Origin: Ardenticatenaceae bacterium
GTDB taxonomy: Bacteria; Chloroflexota; Anaerolineae; Promineifilales; Promineifilaceae
Assembly: GCA_020634415.1 (NCBI GenBank)
Contig: JACKBT010000001.1
Span: 1 to 64,000, forward strand
Direction of reading: 5' to 3'
Length of the DNA: 64,000 nt
The position numbers and the translations under genes were made by a program. Below the pieces are notes generated by a model. The model ran no database searches. It had not been told where the DNA came from and saw only the letters and a list, made by a program, of their open reading frames with translations. This document shows positions 26,432 through 35,700 of the stretch, in pieces (position 1 is the stretch's first letter; the number at the start of each line of letters is the position of its first letter).

Positions 26432-27934
26432 ATGAAAAAGATATGTTCCTTATTCACAAAGTTCTTGACTGTTTGTATTTTGATGATTGTGCTTTTACAC
26501 TCATTGTTTGAGTTATCTCTGGCAGCAGGATCATTTTACAGCGAATCAACCGCTCCTCATTATTCTGACCAAAACAGGCCGGATATCCCTACATCTTTGG
26601 TAGAGAGCAACTATGGCCGCGACCGTGCTTTTACAAAACAGGGTTCTTTTGTTTCTATAACCTCTACGCCAGTCTTTACGGAAACGGCCGTTATTACTGG
26701 CAGCGATGTGATGTCAAATGCAAGTTTTGGTGATTCAGTCTCCATTGATGGGGATACCCTTGTTGTTGGCACCAGCTATGATTTTACTGGTATTGCGGGT
26801 GCCGCTTATGTTTTTGCCAGAAATGCTGGTGGCGTGCCTAACAGCTGGGGTGAAGTAAGCAAATTAGTGCCAAGTGATTCTGCCCTTGGCGATAATTTTG
26901 GTACATCTGTCGCTGTTAGTGGCAATACCATCGTTGTAGGAGCCGAGTACGCAGACGTAGGGGGCAATCTTGAGCAAGGGGCCGCTTATGTCTTTGAATA
27001 TGATAGTATCAATGACAGTTGGGATGAAGTAGCAAAATTAGTAGCTAGTGATGGCGAGGCCGATGACTGGTTTGGTACTTCTGTTTCTATTCACAATGAT
27101 ACGATAGTTGTCGGTGCCTTGGGCAATAATAATTTTCAAGGAGCGGCTTATGTGTTTGAATGGGATACAAATGGCAATCCTGCTGCGTGGAGTGAAGTTA
27201 AAAAAATAACGGCCGATGATGGCAATAATTACGAGCAATTTGGTATCTCTGTTGGTGTCAGTGGGGACAATATCGTGGTGGGGGCCAATGCCGCAACCGT
27301 TTCAGGCAACAGTTTACAGGGGGCCGCTTATGTTTTTGAACGATTTGCCGGCGGCACACCTGAGGGGTGGGGGCAGGTCGCTAAATTGGTTGGCTCTCTT
27401 GGTGGGGCCAACGATTTATTCGGAACGGCCGTTGCTATAAACAACAATCGCATTGTGGTAGGTGCTTGGGGTCAGAACAGCGATCTAGGCGCGGCCTATA
27501 TTTATGAATATCCAAACGATGTCTGGATTGAGACAACTCAACTATTAGCCATTGATGGTCAGTTAGGGGATGGCTTTGGTCTTGGTGTCGCCCTTTTGGG
27601 GGATACAGTTGTTATTGGCGCACCTGGTGTGGATGTGAATGGCAGTAGCAGCCAAGGGGCAAGCTACATCTTTCAATATATCTTTAATGAATGGGTAGAG
27701 ATAGACAAGTTGGTCGCCAGTGATGGCACATCTGATGATTTATTCGGTATTTCTGTGGCCATTACGGACCAGGCCTTAGCCGTGGGGGCAGAGCTAAAAT
27801 CTCCGGTAGGTGCTGCTTATCTATTTGAACCAGTTACTATCAATCCGCCCCTGTCCTCTATCACGGTAGAAGATGCCAGCACTTCTGAAGGAGCACCAGA
27901 CCAGACCATTAGAATGGTGACTATCAAACGCTGA
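26432..27934 (+). CDS. Secreted FG-GAP repeat protein, probably 3'-truncated
   Basis: A 500-residue protein with a signal peptide (FLTVCILMIVLLHSLFELSLAA). At least seven repeats of about 55-60 residues follow the pattern DxFGxSVSIxGDTIVVGAxxxxxxGAAYVFE, the bacterial FG-GAP/integrin-like propeller. The family is extracellular and often takes part in adhesion or calcium binding. The GGAG before the ATG at 26432 supports the start. The C terminus (ITVEDASTSEGAPDQT, then a short odd tail and stop) breaks off in what looks like the start of another domain, exactly where the frameshift-rich segment begins. The natural protein is therefore probably longer. It is bracketed by two copies of an unidentified degenerate repeat. 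Confidence 0.85.
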   Translation: MKKICSLFTKFLTVCILMIVLLHSLFELSLAAGSFYSESTAPHYSDQNRPDIPTSLVESNYGRDRAFTKQGSFVSITSTPVFTETAVITGSDVMSNASFGDSVSIDGDTLVVGTSYDFTGIAGAAYVFARNAGGVPNSWGEVSKLVPSDSALGDNFGTSVAVSGNTIVVGAEYADVGGNLEQGAAYVFEYDSINDSWDEVAKLVASDGEADDWFGTSVSIHNDTIVVGALGNNNFQGAAYVFEWDTNGNPAAWSEVKKITADDGNNYEQFGISVGVSGDNIVVGANAATVSGNSLQGAAYVFERFAGGTPEGWGQVAKLVGSLGGANDLFGTAVAINNNRIVVGAWGQNSDLGAAYIYEYPNDVWIETTQLLAIDGQLGDGFGLGVALLGDTVVIGAPGVDVNGSSSQGASYIFQYIFNEWVEIDKLVASDGTSDDLFGISVAITDQALAVGAELKSPVGAAYLFEPVTINPPLSSITVEDASTSEGAPDQTIRMVTIKR

Positions 27935-28894
27935 TTCACGGGCCACCGCTCACCTGCAGATTACATGCCTATATTCGCACACTCACCTTTCGCACCTGGC
28001 GAAATTCAGCCAAACTTAATTTCAATTATAAATTTTAATGACAACTTGCTGGTTGGTTTTGAAATTTAATCTCGCAATCCTGTCAATGCTCCTGAATACG
28101 TGTTGTTGGTTTGATTATAGATACGATAAAAGCCATACAGTATCACTTGCTAATGGTGATGCAGCGGGTACTTTCAAATGAGCGATAAACCTGACATTTT
28201 GCTAACGAAGATGAGGATCGAGATTAGAGATCAACATTCAGCACCCCTAATCCTAGTAAAATGCCACGGATGACCTGCCAGCATAGCTTGCAAAACGGCC
28301 GTTTGCCTGTTTATGCCTTGCAAAATGTGGTAAGCACCACGATGTTGAGGGTTTCACATGCATACCGGAGCGACAGCCCTTTGCTACAAGGGCGGTAACG
28401 GCCGTATCGCAAACTCCCCCCATCATCGTTCTCTGTCACGCCATGATCTTGGCGGCTGACCACCAGGCAGTTTTCGGGATAGTCGAATTGGTGATAGGAA
28501 TTCGCTGCACTGCTAATTCCACTGCCACCATGTGATAGCCTTTGTTGTTTGAGTTGGGTGGTACGCTGCCAGTCCTGCCCATACTGCCAGGGCACGGCGT
28601 TCTTAAAAAACGGCCGACCTTTCCTAATGGTGGCATTGGCGGTGGGTGTGATACCGGACAAACGACCTCAGTGACCCCGCCGCACTGGTTACGTAGTGAT
28701 GACAACATTGGCTAAGTACTCCACACTTTGTAAGATGATGGTGAGATCGTGAGATCATTGTTGTTGCCGCTTGTAGTCTCGTAAAAATCGTTTCAACTGT
28801 GTGCCAATCAATGCTCTTCATATTTGTCAGACCCTTCTTCCACTCTAAACATCATAATTCCCAAATTTACTACGGCCCAGAGGCTTGTAAACAT
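27935..28894. other. Gene-poor degenerate stretch after the FG-GAP gene
   Basis: No intact gene is visible. The first 250 bases are AT-rich without homology I can name. At 28318-28500 lies copy B of the minus-strand degenerate repeat seen at 26190-26390, reading DDGGSLRYGRYRPCSKGLSL with frameshifts. The segment continues into the frameshifted genes downstream and shares their poor reading-frame integrity. Confidence 0.5.
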
Positions 28895-28987
28895 TAGGAG
28901 TTACGCCTTGAAAGGCTGTGGCCGGCCTCCTCGCCGAGCCACCCGTCTGGCACGGTGTGACGCTGGCCAGAGCAACTGCGTAAGCCC
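28895..28987. repeat. TAGGAGTTACGC element, copy 1
   Basis: Begins TAGGAGTTACGCCTTG and ends AACTGCGTAAGCCCC, with inner words ggccggcctcctcgccgagc and ggtgtgacgctggccagagc. Two further copies of the same length and order lie at 31817-31913 and 52036-52131. The ends are inverted repeats (AGGAGTTACGCA against TGCGTAAGTCCT). Confidence 0.75.
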
Positions 28988-29052
28988 CAAACATAAGACA
29001 CCAGCCTGGCTCATTTACGCGTTTTACGCTTTACATTACTACGTCTGTCACC

Positions 29053-29955
29053 ATGACACTAGAACGCGCACGAGGCTGTTTATTAGGTTTGGCAGGCAAT
29101 GATGCGGTGGGGTAACAACGCCGGAGTTCAAACCGCCAAAGGTTCATTTGTGCCACTGACGGATATGGTGGGTGGTGGTCTCTTTGGCTCGCAGCCAGGC
29201 AGTGGACGGATACACCCCTATGGCCTTTGAAGCCTGGCAGCGAGTCTGTGGTATGGGATTTGACTGGATGACCAGATGCAGCGTATGTACGTTGGTATCG
29301 AGGTATGAGCAGCAGTCATTGCTACTTGAAATATCGCAACACGGAAAGGTGGCGTGCTTCCACCAGTATAAACACACAGCAGCAATCCCCTGGCTGGCTC
29401 CACCGATTCCTACTCGGCCGGCAATGGTTCGACGGCGCTTAAGCACCTGTACCCATCTATTACCATCGCCATCCGGCGGCAGGCACGCTCGCGTGCTGCT
29501 GGCGAAAGCTCCGTACCACATGGTGCTGCTGCTGCCGTAGATGTCACGCCATTCGCCGCCCCTCATTTTGGGCGCACTGCACGCAATCCAAACCACCCTA
29601 CTCTCTCCGCTCTACACCCTCTTTTCTGACCAATGGCAAACCCATCCTCTCATGCCCGATATTGCTGCCATTGCCAATGGTTCATTCAAAGAAAACAGCC
29701 CCGACATAAAGGTTCTACATGTGGGACCACTGCTGAAGCAGCAAATTTGGCGGGTCTTTACCACAAAGGATTCCTTCCGCGAGGGTTGCTTCGCGGCGGC
29801 CAATTTGGGGCATGATGCTGATACGACAGCGCCGCTTTTCGGCCAAATCGCCGGAGCTCTACTAGGTGAATCGGGCATTCCCCAGAATGGCGCGAGCGAG
29901 TGATAAATGCACGGATGATATCGCCGCGTTAGCCGAACAGCTTTATCACGGTTAA
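29053..29955 (+). pseudogene. ADP-ribosylglycohydrolase (DraG-like), multiply frameshifted
   Basis: Pieces of one protein appear in order but in shifting frames: MTLERARGCLLGLAGNDAVG at the start, then EFKPPK, LTDMVGGGLFG, MTRC/RYEQQ regions, and a C-terminal part with THPLMPDIAAIANGSFK, TTKDSFREGCFAAANLGHDA, DTTAPLFGQIAGALLGESGI and LAEQLYHG before TAA. The LGxDADTT motif holds the metal-binding aspartates of the family, which removes ADP-ribose from proteins or small molecules. There are many single-base insertions and deletions but no large gaps. This could be decay or poor base accuracy of the assembly here. Boundaries are approximate at the 5' end. Confidence 0.75.
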
Positions 29956-30002
29956 AACCCACTTCTACCATGAACTGCAAGAAGATTATTCTTGCTTGAC
30001 AT

Positions 30003-30827
30003 TCAACAGATGAAATGGGAGAAACGGCCGATCACCATGATCACCGCTTACGATTACCTCGCCATGCTGGCTGATGCTGCCGAGATGACATCATTTTAGC
30101 AGGCGACTCGCCGGCTATGACCATGTTTCGCTGGCCTGGTTGCAATTGTTGCTATGACGCGGGCCATCATGTTACACCACTGCCGCGCCGTCTCGCGGGG
30201 AGTCAAACATGCGCTGTCGTCGGCGACATGCTCTTCATGTCCTATAAAGTGAGTACCGTTGCGGCTGTCCGTAAATGCGCGGGCTGCTGGCGCAGAGGTG
30301 GATGGATGGGTGAAATTGGAAGGCGGCACAGGATGGCCGACACCAGGCCGCTTATTGTGCGGGCAGGCATTCTGCTCATGGGGCATATCGGCCTGACACT
30401 GCAAACAGTGTCGCAGTTAGCGCTTTCTTTCGAGTGCAGGTACCCATGAGTACCAGCTACCACTGCTGCAAGACGCACTGAAATTTGCAAGCGGCCGGCT
30501 GCTTTGCAATCGTCCCCAGCCATTCTGACGCCGCCTTGCTCGCCCAGCCATCACCACACGGCCCACCATTCCCACCATTGGCATTAGCTGGCCCCCACTG
30601 CGATAAAGGGAAAGGGCTATCATGGACTAAATGAATTGATAAGTTTACGCCCAAGTCATAGGTAACAGTATGCCTAATTTGTTAGCCCATTTTGGCTGCT
30701 TTGCGAGTACCGGATTGAGGCATTTGCCTGCTTCCCTCGCCCCTTCGAACAAGTACCGCCACCATTAACCTGGAAGAAATCGCGGCATTTCAAAACGTTT
30801 ATGAACGATCAATAGTAAGGACTGAAG
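30003..30827 (+). pseudogene. panB: 3-methyl-2-oxobutanoate hydroxymethyltransferase (PanB), frameshifted
   Basis: Recognisable in-order pieces are IQQMKWEKRPITMITAYDYL, then IILAGDSPAMTMFRWPG, KHALSS/VVGDMLFMSYKVST, VKLEGGTG, RAGILLMGHIGLTLQTVSQL and ISWPPLR/TIGISWPPLR near 30590. These match PanB, which makes ketopantoate for coenzyme A synthesis. Metal- and substrate-site segments (AGDS, GHIGLTPQ) are present, but frameshifts occur roughly every 50-100 bases, so no functional product can be read as the sequence stands. panC remnants follow in the same orientation, the normal panBC order. Loss of both would imply pantothenate auxotrophy unless the sequence is wrong. Confidence 0.8.
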
Positions 30828-30948
30828 GCCAAGTTCTAACAGTCCTAATTTCAGTCTTCCTGAATTCTCATTCCTCGTGGAACTCAAGGGAACTCAGAGG
30901 AACCCGCAAAGTTAGCTTTTGATCGAACCCTAAGAGTTCCCCTCTGTA

Positions 30949-31775
30949 CACGAAGTGATTACACCGGAACAAATCTCAAATTCGTGCTTCATGTTGGGCT
31001 GATCCCCATCTCACCCGTGGGGGGTTTGTGCCCACGATGGGCTTTCTGCACGCCGGACACACATGGCTCTCCAGAACGGGCCAAGACAGAAAACGATCGG
31101 GTGGCGGTGACAATTTTGGTCAATCCCACCCAATTTGCCCCAATGAGACCTCGCAGTTATCCCCGGATTCCGGCGCGGGATCTGGCAATGCCAGCGGCGG
31201 GGGTAGATGTGTGTTCACACCTACGGAAGTGCATGCATCCAGTGGGTTTCAAAACGGCCATACCGTCACCCAAGTCACCCAATATTTAGAAGGTGCTGCC
31301 CGACCCGTCATTTCCAGGGTGTAGCCACCGCTGTTGCCAAACTATTCAACATCATCCAACCCACCCGCGCCTATTTTGGGGCAAAGATGCCCAGCAAACT
31401 GTCATCCCGCGCCGATGGTGCAGATCCAACTTCAATTTAGAGACGATCATCTGCCCCACCGTGCGCGAAGCCGATGGATCGGCCCTGTTCACGGCAACGC
31501 CACCTGTCGCCCCACAGGCGGCAGGCCGCCACCATTTTGTGGTCGCGCCTCCCTGCTTTGGCAGCCTGTGCCGTCACCAGCAAGGCGAACAGGCTGCCAA
31601 TCGCCCGTGCGCCAGTTAATGACAGCCAGTTCAACGGAACCATTAGCCCGCCTCGATTATGTAGCGCAGCCAATCCCGAAACGTTGCCGAATTAGAACGG
31701 CCGGAGAACAAGGCCCCGCTTGCTGTGGGAGCCATATTCATGGGGAAAACCCGCCTGATTGACAAACATCCTCCC
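30949..31775 (+). pseudogene. panC: Pantothenate synthetase (PanC), frameshifted
   Basis: In-order pieces across frames are GFVPTMGFLHAGHTWLSRTG, ENDRVAVTILVNPTQFAP, SYPR, DLAM, AAGVDVVF/CVFTPTEVHASSG, ITQ/TVTQVTQYLEGAARPVI, VAKLFNIIQPTRAYFG, KDAQQTVI, LETIICPTVREADG, SPHRRQAATILW, EPLARLDYV and FMGKTRLID. These include the HxGH nucleotide-site motif (HAGH) and the family's PTMGFLH and PTRAYFG signatures. The enzyme joins pantoate and beta-alanine using ATP. As with panB just upstream, scattered small indels break the frame while the overall length is normal. Confidence 0.82.
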
Positions 31776-31816
31776 CAGATTTCGCCCTTTACCCGCCTGT
31801 TCCCCGTGAAAAAGCT

Positions 31817-31913
31817 AGGAGTTACCCACTCTGAAAGTGCTGTGACCGGCCTCCTGGCCGAGCCACCTGTCTAGCGCGGTGTGACACCGGCCAGAGCAAC
31901 TTCGCGTAATTCC
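31817..31913. repeat. TAGGAGTTACGC element, copy 2
   Basis: Begins TAGGAGTTACCCACTC and ends AACTTCGCGTAATTCC, with inner gtgaccggcctcctggccga and gtgtgacaccggccagagc. It matches the copies at 28895-28987 and 52036-52131, with more mismatches at the ends. Confidence 0.7.
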
Positions 31914-32540
31914 AAAAGTAACGAATGTCATCTTTTCACCCCTGCCTTCTGTAACTTTTCTTGCATCAAAATCTCTAGGCTAGTGTAGAACTTTGAGAAA
32001 ATAGGAAGTTAGTCCCATGCCGGTGTGTCATCCCACCACACTCCCCAAATATCAGCACAAGAACTGCTGGCACGTTCATACCAACTAGTCAGGCAGCATC
32101 GCTGTTCACGATGTAAATCACTAATCCAGTGTTTGTTTTGCCTGCACAAGTAAAATAATTCCAATCGCCCAGTCGAATTATCGGTTGTTATCCACTTGAA
32201 TTGGTGAGATACCAAGTGTAAAGTGAGCTCTGTAGCTCCAAGCATCGTTGCTTACAACCTTATCCGCCAGTTGGTATATGGTAAAAGCCGAACGGCCGTG
32301 TAAACGTTCGCATATCTACGCATTGGAGAAAAATGTAATACCCACTATATGTAACAAGACTAATTTCATTGTTGTAACCATGCTGTTTTTTTTAGGGTGG
32401 ATGGCTCGGTGAGGGCGGCCCTGGCCCTGGGAGAACAATTCCCAGGCGGCGGCGTGTACGTCACCTTAAACCCCGGCGCGATGATATTCAAGCCACCACT
32501 AATGGGGGCAACACCTGGCGATGTCGTCTGTTTAATCCAG
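31914..32540. other. Unassigned stretch leading into the giant surface-protein gene
   Basis: No intact gene is seen to about 32400. A minus-strand open segment at 32009-32245 (LVSHQFKWITTDNSTGRLEL) has no recognisable family. From about 32401 the sequence carries out-of-frame pieces of the N-terminal part of the next protein: GATPGDVVCL in one frame, NPGTYS in another, then HATITVGTAVTLQG in the frame of the long gene. The 5' end of that gene is therefore broken by two or three frameshifts here. Confidence 0.6.
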
Positions 32541-32736
32541 GCACTTATTCCCCTCACACGCTACTATCACCGTCGGTACGGCCGTTACCCTCCAGGGGCC
32601 ACAAGCCGACGTTGATCCGCGTCCCAGTGCTGGCACCAGCCGCACCCCCGGCTCGGCCGCCGAGGCCATCCTGGATGGCGGCGGCCCGCTGGATACAATC
32701 TTCAACATCACCGCCAGCGATGTTGTCATAAACGGC

Positions 32737-35700
32737 TTGGAAATCCGCAACGCCGACAAAGACATGATCGCCTCCCCCACCGGGGCCAACATCGCCAACC
32801 TTATTCTCAAATACAACATCATCCGCGATGCCACCGGTGATGAAGGGGCCCAAATTCGGGATTGTGCCGACTGCATCATCGAATACAACTATGTTCTGGA
32901 CATCGCCCAAGATGGTCTGAATCTCTGCTGCGGCTCCACCGATGGCTTCATCCAATTTAATGAAGTTCGTAACAACGGTTCCGACAATGGAGCCATTTAC
33001 GTTTATGATGCCACCAATACCACCATTCAAAACAACCTGGTTTATGATGTGCTGGGCAACGATGGCATTAAGCTAGGCGATAAAGGTGGGGGCGATGCCA
33101 GCGGCTTTGGTGGGGCTGTTTTGAACAATGTGGTTCACAGCACAGCCCAAGACAGCATCTCCATCTATATGAGCGATACGCTAGTGGATGGCAACGAAGT
33201 TTACAACAGCACCAGTGAAAATGGGGCCATCTACGTGGCTTATGGTGTCAGCAACATCACCATTACCAATAATCATATCCATGACAACAGCCTGAGCACG
33301 GGGAAGTGGGGTGATCCGGGTGGGATTATGGTGGGAACGGCCGTTAACGCCAGCACCGTCACCGCCAACAACAACTGCCTGGTCAACAACACCCCCAACG
33401 GCCTCACCAACAAAGCCGCCGCCCCCCTGGATGCCGAAAACAACTGGTGGCATGATGCCACTGGCCCCAGCGGGGCCGGTGCCGGCAGCGGCGATGCCGT
33501 CTCCAGCAACGTGGACTATGATCCCTGGCAGGCAGCCGCCATCACCGGTGTTTGCACCCCGGCCTCCCCCGATGCCACCATCACCTTCCACGTCCACAGT
33601 GGGGATGCCCCCGGAACCGGCCAGGCCGGTTATCGCGTCAACATTTACTACGCGGGTGGCAGCTATATTGGCTACCAAAACACCGATAGCAATGGCGATG
33701 TCTCCTTCCTCCTCAACAATGGCAACTATGAATACGAGGTAACACGCTGGGGGGCCGTCAGCGAGAAACAGCCCTTCACCGTCGCCGGTGTCGCTCAGAC
33801 ACTCAACTATCGGCTGTCTACACTCAGCGTCAACGTCTTCGCCGATTACCCCAGCGCCAACACGGGCTACGGCGGTTATCGCGTCAATCTCTACCTGGCC
33901 GATGACACCTACATGCTCTACACCAACACCGACAGCAATGGCAACGCGGCTTTCTATGTCCCCGTTCCCGCTGGAGATGACCAGTTCAAGTTTGATGTGA
34001 GCCGTTGGGGGGCTGTGGGCGAAAAGCAGATCGTGGATGTAGACTTTGGCACGGACCAAAACGTCAGTTATCGGCTGTCTACCGTTACGGTGAATGTATT
34101 TGCCGATTACCCCAGTGCCAACACGGGCTACGGCGGTTATCGCGTCAATCTCTACCTGGCCGATGACACCTACATGCTCTACACCAACACCGACAGCAAT
34201 GGCGATGCCCGCTTCTTTGTGCCAGTTCCCGCTGGAGATGACCAGTTCAAGTTTGATGTGAGCCGCTGGGGGGCTGTGGGTGAAAAGCAGATGGTAGACG
34301 TGGACTTTGGCACAGACCAAAACGTCAGTTATCGGCTGTCTACACTCACCGTCAACGTCTTCGCCGATTACCCCAGTGCCAACACAGGCTATGCTGGTTA
34401 TCGCGTCAATCTCTACCTGGCCAATGACACCTACATGCTCTATACCAACACCGACGGCAATGGCGATGCCCGCTTCTTTGTGCCAGTTCCCGCTGGTGAT
34501 GACCAGTTCAAGTTTGATGTGAGCCGCTGGGGGGCTGTGGGTGAAAAGCAGGTGGTGGATGTGGACTTTGGCGTGGATAAAAATGTTAGCTACAAACTAT
34601 CCACGACGACCATTCACGTGTATCAAGGAAATTCTGCGCCGGGAACCCCGGTAGCGGGTGTGCGGGTGAACGTGTTCTTAAGCGATGACACCTACATGCT
34701 GTACGTCAACACAGACGGCAACGGCGATGCTCGCTTCTTCCTGCCCGTCCCGGCCGGTACTGACCAGTTCAAATACCAGGTGGTTAAAAGCTGCCACACC
34801 AGCCAACTGCTGCCGTTTACGCTTGTCTACACGCAAGATAAGCTCATTAACCATGATTTGACAGCGACCGTCAGCGTTCATGTGACGGACAATCTGGGTG
34901 GCAACCACGCAGGGTATCGGGTTTATATGTACAATGCGGGCGCGGGCAGCCACTTTGCCTATCAGGACAGTGACAGCAATGGTATGACCAGCTTTGAAGT
35001 GGATGCGCTGAAGAATTATGAGTACGTGGTGTCATACGGCCGTTCCAGCGAGCGTGTGGCCTTCACCTCCTGTAGTGATGGGACGCTGACGTACAAATTA
35101 GCCAAAGTTGATGTACAGACCGCTGGCGGCGGCAGTGCCAACTATCGCGTTTATCTCTACAAGGATGGCAGCAGCAGCCACTTCAGCTATCAAGACATTC
35201 CCGCAGGCGGCACAGCCACCTGGTATCTGGTGGATGGCGACTATGAGTATCTGGTGTCATACGGCCGTTCCAGCCAACGGGTTGACTTTAACGTCGCTCC
35301 GCCCAGCAGCAGTGCCGACGATCAGACACTCACCTACGATCTGGCAGAGGTAGGCATCCAAGTAGCCGGCAGCGGCAGTGCCAACTACCGCGTCTACCTG
35401 TACAACGCAGGCAGCAGCAGCCACTTCAGCTATCAGGATGTGCCCGCCAATGGCACAGCCACCTGGTATCTAGTGGATGGCGACTATGAATACCTCGTCT
35501 CCTACGGCAACAACAGCCAGCGCGTCCCCTTCACCGTCAGCCGCGACGACGGCGGTGCGCCCACAGTGGTCATCGCCAACGATCTGGCCCTGACTTTCGA
35601 TCTGGCGCAGGTGGGCATTCAGGTGGCTGGCAGCGGCAGTGCCAACTATCGCGTTTATCTCTATAAGGATGGCAGCAGCAGCCACTTCAGCTATCAAGAC

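Noticed and set aside
32009..32245. 78-residue minus-strand frame
   Set aside because: No family, no ribosome site and location in the damaged segment; mentioned only as part of the unassigned stretch.
32397..32615. Short frame starting MDGSVRAALALG
   Set aside because: It contains GATPGDVVCL, which belongs to the N-terminal part of the giant surface protein in a shifted frame. It is a frameshifted piece, not a separate gene.
33817..34600. CRISPR-like regular repetition
   Set aside because: Units are 261 bases, in frame and encode protein. There are no short repeats with unique spacers and no cas genes.
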